Assembly (NCBI GenBank): GCA_021014325.1
Contig: CM037461.1
Location: 7,593,501-7,657,500, forward strand
Length of the DNA: 64,000 bases
Source of the DNA: Plazaster borealis
Taxonomy: Eukaryota; Echinodermata; Asteroidea; Forcipulatida; Labidiasteridae
Direction: 5' to 3'
The notes below the pieces were generated by a model that worked only from the letters and a program-made list of their open reading frames with translations, ran no database searches and was not told where the DNA came from. Made by a program: the position numbers and the translations under genes. Positions 21,799 through 31,173 of the stretch are shown piece after piece. Position 1 is the first letter of the stretch. Each line of letters begins with the position of its first letter.

Positions 21799-22983
21799 AG
21801 AGACCAATGATTGCCAATGTCAATTAATTTCAGATTCAAGTTGCTGGGTTTTCTATGTATTTTTTTTCTCTACATGAGTTTTTACCTGGTTTATTAGTAC
21901 AATTAAGATGGGGTATTTTCTTTCCTTCGTTCCAAAAACAAAACTCGGATTTAAAAAGTCAACATCAGATCGGGTCATTTTTATTTCCAATCATTTAACA
22001 ACAACATGTTGTTCTTGCTCCATGTTCCTTCACAGTTCACACATGGTTCATGGTTCAATCAAGTTTTATTTATACATGATCATGAATGATAACATTGGTG
22101 AATTGTAATTTATTGTAATGTCAGTTTATGCATGGAAGAATAAATCGTTCATCTATGGTTTATTCAATAAACAGCTGACAATTAATATACCTGAAAGAAT
22201 TGAGCCTCTCCACCTGTTTTCTTCACGAAGCGTTCCCCATCCCAGTCTTCACAAAGCCCTTCATGTACATGTACATTACACACACACAGCGTGCATTCAG
22301 CGTAGCCAAGATGCTGACTTCGATCTTGAAGACACGCGGTGTCAGATTACACTACTCAAGGCTGCATAGTCTAGTGTGGTCAGCTAGTGGACCGTGGCTT
22401 AGCAAACGGAATCTTGAACAAATGTGCCAGTTTTTAGTTGAAAATTTGACTTTTTGGAAGCGTAAACGATCCTATTTAGGTACAAAGTTACTATTTTGAG
22501 AAAAAAAGAGGCCAGAAAATGACATATTCATGAACAAATTTACGTTCGAAAAAAAAAGTTTAGCTCTGTTCTAGAACGTAGAGGATCGTTGTAAACATCC
22601 TCGTTCATGGTATTTTAGATTCCAAATCCCCCTCAAATTGCGCTTTTTAAAAAAACCGACAAATTCCCGAAAATAATATGAAAAACGTATTTTTATGACC
22701 ATAATTGTCCCATTTTTGGAACGACGGTAAAATCGTCGCACAATCATTTGTGAAAAAAATTAAAAGACAAACGTAAACAATGAACAAGCCTTTATTGATG
22801 CATATTCATGACAATAGCTAAGACTCCGCCTTCATCCTCTTAAACCCGCCTCCTTATCGATGAGTCATCGCTTGGTTTTCTTAGAACTAAAAATACATAT
22901 GCATGAGCAGATAAGTACCGTGTCATATTACGTTTTTGTTGCGCGTGCGCACATAATTAGTACGCACGGTGGATACGTGAGAT

Positions 22984-23712
22984 AGCAAGGAACTGTATTT
23001 TCGTTCTGACAACCAGTCTAAGTGTATCAAGGTATATAACATCAACAAACTAAAAACTATCCTTCGGAACGACCTGTGTTCGCAGTTACTTTTCATTGAC
23101 GCCTTCACAGGTTGTGATACAACATCCCGGATTTTTGGCATTGGTAAGAAAGCAGCCTTCCAAAAGCTTGTGAAAGGCGACCCCACCATGGAATCGTGCG
23201 CAACTGCATTCCTTCTCCCAAGTCAGTCAAAGAACGTGATACAGGACCTCGGCAGCAAAGCAATGATTGCCGTGTATGGTGGCAGTAGCACGGAGTCACT
23301 TGCATCATTGCGCTACAACATGTTTGTCAAGAAAATAGCATCTGCCAAATCGTTTGTGACACCAGAACGTCTCCCCCCTACTGCTTCTTCTAGCCAATTT
23401 CACTGCCTGAGAGTCTACTACCAGATCATGGTTTGGATTGGGAGAGAAGATAACATGGACGTTATGAAGTGGGGCTGGAAACTTGAGGACAATTGCTTAG
23501 CTCCAACAATGTCAGAAACAAACGCTGCCCCTGATAATCTCCTGAAGATGGTCCATTGCAGCTGTTCAACTGCCTGCTCAACACTCCATTGTAGCTGTAG
23601 GAAATACGGGTTACCATGTCACAGTGTCTGTGTACCGTGCCAACTTGACACGTGTAACAACCCTTATAACCAGTTATTAGAAGAAGAAGAAGAAGAAGAA
23701 GAGCAAGAGTAA
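22984..23712 (+). pseudogene. Academ-like transposase, 3' part with Cys-rich tail
   Basis: This resumes the frame interrupted at 14799 and carries the family motif FIDAFTGCDTTSRIFGIGKK near 23095, a helical region, and a cysteine-rich tail. The tail has a C-x-C...C-x-C-x3-G-x3-C-x3-C-x2-C spacing (HCSCSTACSTLHCSCRKYG, then C...C..C) like a tesmin/CXC zinc-binding module. It ends in a run of glutamates from a GAA microsatellite and a TAA at 23712. Joining across one AGAT copy keeps the frame. No stop occurs in this part; the gene is dead because of lesions upstream. Confidence 0.7.
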
Positions 23713-23764
23713 CAACTCAATAAAAAAGAAAAAGTGAATGTAACTATGATATAGCCATTGATAT

Positions 23765-24530
23765 GCAACCTCATCCAAGATGGCTGCCATTGTGGGTTCA
23801 TTAATGTTTTAAAACTATGATATCCATAACTAGTCTTTTTATCTTTCTCAAACCCTAAAACCTAGGAATAGATCCCAAAATCACAACTCTCAGGTTACCA
23901 GTAAGTATGCATTTAAGTGATAATTGTCGGCTATCTTGAACACCCTTGGAATTCAAGCTTAATACCTGATTTAAATGACACTTTTATTGGTCTTAATGTG
24001 TTTCTTTGACTTTTTACTCAATTTACTGCCATTTTGGATGCCATCTTGGATTTGCAGGTTACCTGATAACTCAATGAACCTTTCATTGGTCTTAATGTGT
24101 TTCTTGACCCCTAAACATAGATGTAGACACCTAAATTGAAACTCTAATGTGAATAGTAAAAGACTTTTAGTCATTTTTAGTGTATTTTAATGTATTGGCG
24201 GCCATTTTGGGCGCCATCTTGGATTTTTAGGTCACCTGATTACTCAATGACATTTTCACTGGTCTTAATGGAATTCTTGACCCCCAAAACATGGGTGTAG
24301 ACACCAAAATGATGACTCTAGGATAAATAATAAATGACTTATTGCCATTTTATTGTAATGGCGGCCATCTTGGACGCCATGTTGAAAATAACCTTTTTTC
24401 TTTGCTCCGAATTTCTTAGATTTTTGATATGTTATTCTTGATGGTCAATACTACCACAATCCGTTAAAAAACCTTTTGTTACAATTTGTTTGGGGTTGAG
24501 GGGTATTTTTTCATAAATTGACCCTACTAA
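23765..24530 (-). repeat. right long terminal inverted repeat of the Academ-like element
   Basis: Reverse complement of the left terminus with substitutions and small gaps. It carries the same ATGGC-based modules, for example GGCGGCCATCTTGGACGCC near 24360. Confidence 0.75.
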
Positions 24531-24800
24531 CAACGGTACAGAACAGAATGCTGTAAAAATAAATTATAACAATTACATAACTCTGCCAAATTTTAAGATA
24601 TCAATGTCATTTTAAAACAATTTTATTCCCTTTATTTCAAAAGCTTTCCGGCCAGTGATATTAAATTTATTGGGGTGCAGATGTGAAAGTTCCAAGGATA
24701 ATTGTAAGTACACATTGCACTCTCAAAATTTACAGAACAGAATGCCGGAAAACAATTACTAAAAATTACATAACTCAGCCAAATTTTAAGATATCATTGA
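24531..24800 (+). repeat. two diverged direct repeats of ~65 bp
   Basis: 24535-24600 and 24730-24797 share ACAGAACAGAATGC, AAAATTACATAACTC and GCCAAATTTTAAGATATCA. They lie just outside the Academ-like element. Not coding. Confidence 0.65.
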
Positions 24801-25014
24801 TGCATCTGGAGTGATTATATTCTGCGACAAAGCACGAATGAATGCATTCAATATTTGTTTGAAATAATTTACACATAAATCATTGTCAAGGGTCTGTGTG
24901 TGCCGTGTACAATATTCAAATAGATTTTTAAAATGTCTTCTTTTGGAAAAAAAATTGGCAGAAATTACAGGATTAATTTTTTTATTTGTAACCTTTGTAT
25001 TTGTTTTCATGCAG

Positions 25015-25451
25015 CGTGGCGTGTCGCGTGTCGTGGCCGAGCGGATAAGAACACCGAACTCAAGCTCTGGTGTTTCTGATCAGCAGAGTGTGGGTTCAAA
25101 TCCCAGTCGTGACACTTGTGTCCTTAAGCAAGACACTTAACCACATGCTTCGTCCTTCGGATGGGACGTTAAGCCGTAAGTCCCGTGTGTTGTGTAATGC
25201 ACGTAAAAGAACCCAGTGCACTTATCAAAAAGAGAAGGGGTTCGCCCCGGTGTTCCTGGTTTGATCGGCAGCATATTGCGCCACAGCACCTTGTAAAAAA
25301 ACCACATGGTGCTATGTAAAAGGACTTGGTCTCATACTTCAAAAACGTAGCTCCACAATATCTTGCAGGAAAATAATTAACGTTAAAGCGCCTTGAGCGT
25401 CACTGAGTGACGGATATGTGCGCTATGTAAGAAGCCACTATTATTATTATT
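25015..25451 (+). mobile_element. tRNA-derived SINE (Leu-like head), full length
   Basis: The head (about 25035-25120) has TGGCCGAGCGG and GGTTCAAATCC boxes in tRNA spacing with a long variable arm as in tRNA-Leu. The body runs CTTCGTCCTTCGGATGGGAC through GTGCGCTATGTAAGAAGCC and ends in an ATT repeat. ATGCAG flanks both sides (25009-25014 and 25452-25457) as a short target duplication. It is a SINE rather than a functional tRNA gene because the body continues for 330 bp and ends in a simple repeat. Confidence 0.8.
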
Positions 25452-25457
25452 ATGCAG

Positions 25458-25745
25458 AAATATCCACAGCAATACATTCTTGCACTCGGCAATGGAATTC
25501 TGAAGCAAACAAGTGATGTATAAGTCATAATTGAGAAGCTTGCATTGCCCCAGCCCACTCTCTTGACGGCAGTTAATGTCTGCTACAAAGCGCATTACAT
25601 TCTTGAATGCAAGTACCAATCAAGATGCCAAGGTGCATGGAGCTTTGTAGAGAAGTGTGTATACGAGCAGCGGGTTGTGAACACCAGGGAATCTACCACC
25701 CTGTGCGGTTTGCGGGCCTTCTTGGCCTTAAAAAAGGCACTGTAG
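25458..25745 (+). pseudogene. terminal exon of an unrecognised repeat-family gene
   Basis: After an ATGCAG acceptor the frame reads KYPQQYILALGNGILKQ, has one TAA near 25520, then continues IIEKLALPQPTLLTAVNVC... to a TAG at 25743-25745. The pattern (a short strand, a hydrophobic helix, then a CYK...YILECKY and W.FVEKCVYE segment) resembles the C-terminal exon of uncharacterised proteins repeated in fish and marine invertebrates. I cannot assign a function. A single stop in an otherwise coding-like exon suggests a recent or marginal pseudogene. Upstream exons are not visible. Confidence 0.4.
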
Positions 25746-26970
25746 AAGTTCTGGTTTGGTTGTAGAAATATTTTATAAAGAGAAAACGATGATCAACACA
25801 AATGTGCTTAACTTTTTTGGTTTTTCTGTTCCTTTTAATTTGGGAACTAACACAGTCTGCTGTTTCATAGTACCAAATGTTTGATTGCTGAAAATGGCGA
25901 CTTTGTTTGTTTACGCAATTCTTGGCATATTTGTGTGGATCATTATATTCTACTTTTAAAACATCTTTCCATAACGAATGCCCAGAGTGTTAGCCCAATA
26001 CAATTTCCCTTAATTTGCTGGAGCAGAAATACAGTGGCATTAGTTTTTTGTTAAAAATTAATCAACCTACAGACCATTATGACGTGCCGAGTATGAGACA
26101 TCAACTTTTTTTTGTTCTTGTTTTAAATATTATTTAAATCCTCCCTCATTGTGTAAATTAAAAGTACATGACCTTTACCCGTAATTTACTTATATCTGTG
26201 AAATTAACCAATAAATTGCTTTTCAGTGCGTCACACAGATCTCGAAGGGTAATTTAGTGACATTACGTATCAATGAACTTAAATAAGTAGACAAAATTAA
26301 CACAATTTCTTACTTGAAATTAACAAAGTTCTTTAATTATAGGGGGAACTAATATTTACAGAAATGTATAAGAAAATTACAAAAAAATATAGTGTGCGAG
26401 ATTTAAACAAAATTGCTCTTCTTTCGAGCATTCAGTTTGTGACTCACAAGTTGTAACTTTTCTGTAAAGCCAAGTCTTAATCGGTGGATGTTCTTCCAAT
26501 ACCACCAGATAGTAATCAAACTTAATGTCGTCTACAGATTACATTAAATTAAAGGACGGCGCAATTCACTTACAGAGTCACCGACTTGACGGCTTCTAAT
26601 TACTCCAAATCTCTTGGACTGATTTGCGTCGCACAGATGTTAAATAAGTGTTAAGTTTAAACCCATGTTTCCGGCTCAGTTTCCGCCTGCTTGGCGGCTC
26701 AGGGGTCTACACCGACACGGTAGTCCGTGGCTTCAGCCCCTATGGTAAGTCAGTTGAGGTTAATGGTCATCTACAGTAAAATAGTTAACCAAGAAACGTC
26801 CAAATATCTTGCCAATAAACACACAGTCTTAAACACAATGCATCAACTAAAACACTTTATACACTTTAAAATGATTCTGCATTAAACATCCGAAGTACAA
26901 TCAACCTTTGAAACTTCGTGAAAACTTCCTAATATGGAAAACCTTGTTTGCTCAATAGCATCGCTCTTCG
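25746..26970. other. non-coding stretch
   Basis: No gene is visible. A CAACCTACAGACCATTATG motif (~26064) recurs at about 29829, and in altered form (CAACCTACAAGCCGACC) at about 29555, suggesting copies of one unlabelled repeat. Confidence 0.4.
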
Positions 26971-26974
26971 TTAA

Positions 26975-28718
26975 CCCTTTCAGCCCCAATGGCGACTTTA
27001 GTCGACTGGGCACTATACCCTGCTTGAGCCCCAATGGCGACTATAGTCGCCCAAGATAACACACAAAAAAGCACTCAAGCTTGAGCACAAAGGCCATTTG
27101 CAGTGTTGTCACTAGCCCAAATTTAGTGCCGGTCGGAATTTTTTTTCAAGATGGTAAAATTCACGCTAAAAATGTGAAGTGAGCGTTGCAATGGACGCCA
27201 TTGCAGTAAGCATCTCTTTTGATGAAACAATACATCATAGCAGACAATGACAATTGCTATAATTTCTATCAAATTTTTAACAAAATATTTACTTAACGAA
27301 ATGGCACCACCACCACCCCTACCTTATGCCTTAAAACTTAAGGCGCCAAACGAACCATGGATGAACGAACCATGGAGATACAGAAAATACAACAAGATCG
27401 AGGCAACACGGCGATAGCGTGTTGAGCCTGCCAAGCTTCGTTCATTCATTGTACAGGATTATTCTATTATTCAATAGGTAAGTTTACCCCATGCTGCCAA
27501 GTTTGTCCGATTTATTGAAGATTCTAAACTTGACTCATAATAATATTTTATAAATGTTTTCTTAATCAACTAAATTGAATAACCTGATTCCTGAATTTCT
27601 TAAAATGTTTGACCTCTACTACGGTACTTATTGTTATATTTTACAAGTAAAATGTCTGAGCGACTGTGATTGCTGAAAAGATCCGTCACTGCCAAACTTG
27701 GCAATCGCCCAGACTATAGCACCTTGAGTGATACAGTTGGGGAGCCGCAACTATAGTTGGGATCGCCCATAGAGCTCTGACGGTAACCTCACTGCAATGA
27801 GATACTGCGATCCCAACTATAGTTGGGCGATTGTCAAGTTGGGGCGAAACTACTACACGTGAAAAGTTGCAGTCCCGCGAATAAGGTAGACGTTACGTAG
27901 CACATTGCTGCATATTTGCACGGTAGTTGATACGGTACAACCAGACCGGGATAAAATAAATTAAGACGCACGAAAATGAGAAGTTATCAGTGAGGATTTG
28001 TCAGAAATTGTCAGGGACTGTCAGGAATGGATATTAAAACGAAACGCGATGTATTTTGTCATAAATACTGGAATTTATTGTTGGCTTCTGATGACAAAGT
28101 AATGAAATAATCAGCATTGCCGGTCGAAATAGTGCCGGTCGGTAAAGCTGTTAGCAAGGAAAAGTGCCGGTCGGGAATCTCCGACTGCCGGCAGGCCCAA
28201 CCGGCACCGACCGGCATAGTGATAACGCTGGCCATTTGTTAAAAAGCTGTAGTTTTGTCCATGTTCACCTTCCATACCCAAGCTTACCATCATTGGAAAG
28301 AGAAAGATCTGATCTTTCCAATGGTGGTTAAATATAATAGGGTTGCTATTATGCAATCACTTCAAATTGGACTGGAAAGATCCGAAATGACAAACACCTA
28401 CGGAGCGCCATATGGTTGTGTGCAAAAAAGTGTTTGGGTTTACAGAACACACTTGGGAAACAAAGACCAAGAACTTGGACAATTATTGGCTGATTTCAAT
28501 TTTTTTTTAAATTATATGAAAGGAAAATTAATGAGTAAGACAATTTTTATTACTTATTATGCTCTAAAATGAAATCTTCAAGAAAATAATAGAGTTTGTA
28601 AAATTGAACTTTGAACACAAGCTTCCTGTTGTGTGAGAATGTGTGCTTCATGCTTGAGTGGTCAAACAACTTGGGCCACAGCAGTTGTTTATGTCAAAAG
28701 AACTTGGGGCTGAAAGGG
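26975..28718. mobile_element. piggyBac-like non-autonomous element
   Basis: Ends CCCTTTCAGCCCCAA and TTGGGGCTGAAAGGG are perfect 15-bp inverted repeats, each flanked by TTAA (26971-26974 and 28719-28722). TTAA duplications with CCC ends are the piggyBac signature. Subterminal GGCGACT(T/A)TAGTCG palindromes sit just inside the left end. After removing the nested hAT-like element about 615 bp remain, with no transposase. Confidence 0.8.
27101..28230. mobile_element. hAT-like non-autonomous element nested in the piggyBac-like one
   Basis: Left end CAGTGTTGTCACTA and right end (reverse complement) CAGCGTTATCACTA are flanked by a perfect 8-bp duplication GCCATTTG (27093-27100 and 28231-28238), as expected for hAT transposons. 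Inside both ends GTGCCGGTCGG recurs, four or more times near the right end. A central region (27700-27840) has CCCAACTATAGTTGGG palindromes. No transposase is visible in its 1130 bp. Confidence 0.85.
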
Positions 28719-28722
28719 TTAA

Positions 28723-30200
28723 ACATTAATTTTAGAAAAGGAACATTTTTCGCTTGATATTACTTTGATTAAAGTTAGACATGTAAATCTTACTTACGAT
28801 ATATCACTTTTGTAGGAGGGCTTGGTTCCAGGCTGCGGGCGCCAGTGGAGTTCGGTCACTGGAGGGGTTACTATATTCAGAATTTCGCCGTGGACTTTCC
28901 TGCCACACGGAGTCTCTTTGTACGGTCGAGTCTGCCTCTAAACCTACGAGGGCTGAACCCACTCGCCGGATGGTTATGAGCCGACCCACTTTCTCTCTCT
29001 CTATCTCTCCCTACTCTTAGGTATTACCCTGCTCGATCGAAGTCATGTTCGATACTCGTTCACTTTCACTCTTCCCCTACCCACAGAACCTACCCTCGAT
29101 TGCCACACCTACATTCCAACATACCATGTTTGGCATGTAACCAGTAACAATACCCAGGACCAAATATCATGACCAAATAAGGAATACTTTGAACCCCGAC
29201 CACACAACAATAAATGAACCTTTCTATACATGTGAATCAAAAAAACTTAAGACGGAATGGGCTGCTTGACCCACTTTTGGTGAACTGAAAAGACAAAGGA
29301 ATTTAGAGAGCGCTGATCCTTTCTACGAGCGGGCAACAATAACTGAACAATTTAAAGAACGCAGTAAAAAATGGAAATACTTTGACACTGTGCCATTTTC
29401 AGTGCAAGAGATATGAACAAAATAAATTTTAAGAAAGGTCTAATATGACAAACTGTTGCAAAAACCTTTTCCGCGATTTGATTCCTCCTGTAGCAGATAA
29501 TATACAGTAGAATTAGTATTTCATTGGAAAGTTATTTCATCTTTTTGCAGTAATCAACCTACAAGCCGACCATTATGCGTTTTTCCTTCAAATAAAACAT
29601 TTTTACCACTTGACACAGGATGTGTCATTTTCAGTGAGAAATATTTTTTTAAAAGTTTGAAGAAAACTTACAACCTAAAAAGTTAAACGTAAAAACCATA
29701 TGAAAAGTTTGTGAACAGAGGTCTAATAACATGCCAAATTGTTGGCAAGAACATTTGCCTGTGTTTTCCCCCCTGCTGTAGCAGATAATATACAGCATTT
29801 TTTTTAAAACTGTTCTTTCTTTGTCAGTTACTCAACCTACAGACCATTATGCTGTGCCAAGAGGCATCAACCGGTTTGTTTTCTTCAAGTATTTTAAATC
29901 CTCCATTCTAGAGTAAATTAAAGTAGCCTACCAGCATATTTGGGGTATGGAACATTGAAGATATAAGTTAGGCCACAAGCGATGAAAGAAGTATTTATGT
30001 CAAATATTTTGTTTTTGTTTGTATTGATTTTACATGACACCTGCATATAAACAAAAAGTGCAGTATTTGTTTGAAACTACTTCAATTTATATCAAGAGGT
30101 TTTACTATACTTGTATGTGTTCAAAGTAAGTTATTTAATTTATGTTTGTTTCAATTAAGAATCAATGTTTTCAAAGATCAAAGCTAAACCATGATGTGAT
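28723..30200. other. non-coding stretch
   Basis: I see no supported gene on either strand. CAACCTACA-type repeats occur near 29555 and 29829, each downstream of a GCAGATAATATACAG motif (29490 and 29780), indicating two diverged copies of one repeat. Confidence 0.4.
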
Positions 30201-30214
30201 TGGTTCATGTTAGT

Positions 30215-30640
30215 ACTCAGTTGTTGGATACAAAAGCACCCAACTATTGGATGATTTAGTCCCAACTTTTCAGAATACTTCCCAGATGTTGAGAGAAAAA
30301 TGACCATCGGTTTGAACAAAAAATTCCCAATTAGGCCTCAAAGTATACAATTGTTGAGCAGATGTATTGGTCGAGATGCCCAAATGTTGGTAACAAGCAT
30401 TCAGATCTGAGTAAATTTATTTGCCAACTGTTGGTAAAATGTTATGATCCAGAAGAAGGGCAATGTTAAGAACCCAACTGTTGGGTTTTTCATATGATCA
30501 AACTGTTGGGTAAAATGTTTACCCAATAATTGGGAATGGGGATTACCCAACAACCATTGGGTGGAATTTGCCCAATAGTTGTACAAGTGGACTATCGTAC
30601 CAGCCTTGGGCAAAAAGTAGGGCGATTTTTGCCCATTCTT
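30215..30640. repeat. cluster of CAACTGTTGG-like palindromes
   Basis: At least ten occurrences of CCAACTGTTGGG or close variants (CAACTATTGG, CAATAATTGGG, CAACCATTGGG) occur over 425 bp. The right edge GCCC...TTTTTTTACAGTGTA resembles the end of an inverted-repeat element. No reading frame is credible. Confidence 0.55.
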
Positions 30641-30779
30641 TTTTTACAGTGTATATGTAATATTGACATAAGGTACTTCTCTGTTGGTTGGACAGATGTG
30701 TCCCCATACTGTGGTTTGCACACTGGGTTGGTGACCAGTCTTTTTTCTTGATCTTTTTCTTCCATTTTGTGCATTTTAA

Positions 30780-30865
30780 CATGTGTTATACGCCTTTGAT
30801 CATTTATATGTAAGGGGCGCAATATAAATTTTAAATGTTATTATTAAATATTATTAGTCAATGCC
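30780..30865 (+). repeat. SINE-type 3' tail fragment
   Basis: An ATACGCCTTTGATCATTTATA segment, GGGGCGCAATATAAATTT and an ATT-rich simple repeat are in the same order as the tail of the SINE at 25015-25451. The head is missing. Confidence 0.45.
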
Positions 30866-31173
30866 AACTGTTTTTGTCAAATCACAGAGTCGGTTTCTTG
30901 GAAGTGTCAGGTACTTGCCGCTCCGACGGGGCATTCCAGTATCTTGCTGGGTTTCGGCTCAATCTCCATCTACACAAATTGAGTTTGTTACAGAACAATT
31001 TTTGAACACAAATTGACTGCTACAAATGGCTAAAGTAAAACAGTTAGCTAACTGATGGAATCTCTTGGACCAAGACTCTCAGAGATCACCTAGGGAGGCT
31101 TGTTTAAGGTATGTGCATACATTGTACTCACAGAAACTCCCGTTTTCTAAAAGAAGTACTTACTTCTCATTAA

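Larger units (their letters stand above)
14800..22979 (+). mobile_element. complete RAG1-like (N-RAG-TP-type) DNA transposon, 8180 bp
   Basis: The termini are CACGTATGTCCC on the left and, as reverse complement, CACGTATCCACC on the right. Both flanks carry AGAT (14796-14799 and 22980-22983). Removing the element with one AGAT leaves the surrounding Academ reading frame open, which fixes both ends to the base. The inverted match beyond CACGTAT is short and asymmetric. CAC ends are shared by Transib, ProtoRAG and the CACTA/Chapaev groups; a 4-bp duplication fits Chapaev better than the 5 bp of Transib/ProtoRAG. The one gene (16089-19831) is intact. No Kelch-type RAG2-like reading frame is visible on either strand. 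The 3' 3 kb is repeats and non-coding DNA. Confidence 0.85.
20406..22979. other. non-coding 3' region and right end of the RAG1-like element
   Basis: No gene is seen on either strand. It holds a SINE head, a duplicated hairpin element and a 147-bp MITE (separate entries). The final 365 bp (22615-22979) recur in inverted orientation at 57230-57580 and in part at 52070-52345, so this segment is the conserved right terminus of a repeat family. Confidence 0.7.
10367..24530 (+). mobile_element. Academ-like DNA transposon, ~14.2 kb including a nested 8.2-kb element
   Basis: Both ends carry AGTAGGGTCAAT, as a direct reading on the left and its complement ATTGACCCTACT on the right. The following 600-700 bp are inverted copies of each other with clear divergence. 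The interior encodes a transposase whose C-terminal part looks like an XPG/FEN-type nuclease, the hallmark I know for the Academ superfamily. Without the nested insertion (14800-22979) the element would be about 6 kb. I could not find a convincing 3-4-bp target duplication. The coding region carries a nonsense codon and a frameshifting deletion. Confidence 0.7.

Noticed and set aside
14800..22979. A host RAG1 or adaptive-immunity locus
   Set aside because: The gene lies between transposon termini with a target duplication inside another transposon, and no RAG2-like partner is visible. It is a mobile element, not a domesticated locus.
10367..24530. A definite 3-4-bp target duplication for the Academ-like element
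   Set aside because: Several readings of the ends (AGTAGGG, TAGGG, GGGTCA) were tried by eye; none gives matching flanks.
25035..25120. A functional tRNA-Leu gene
   Set aside because: The A and B boxes are tRNA-like, but the sequence continues into a long SINE body with a simple-repeat tail and a target duplication.
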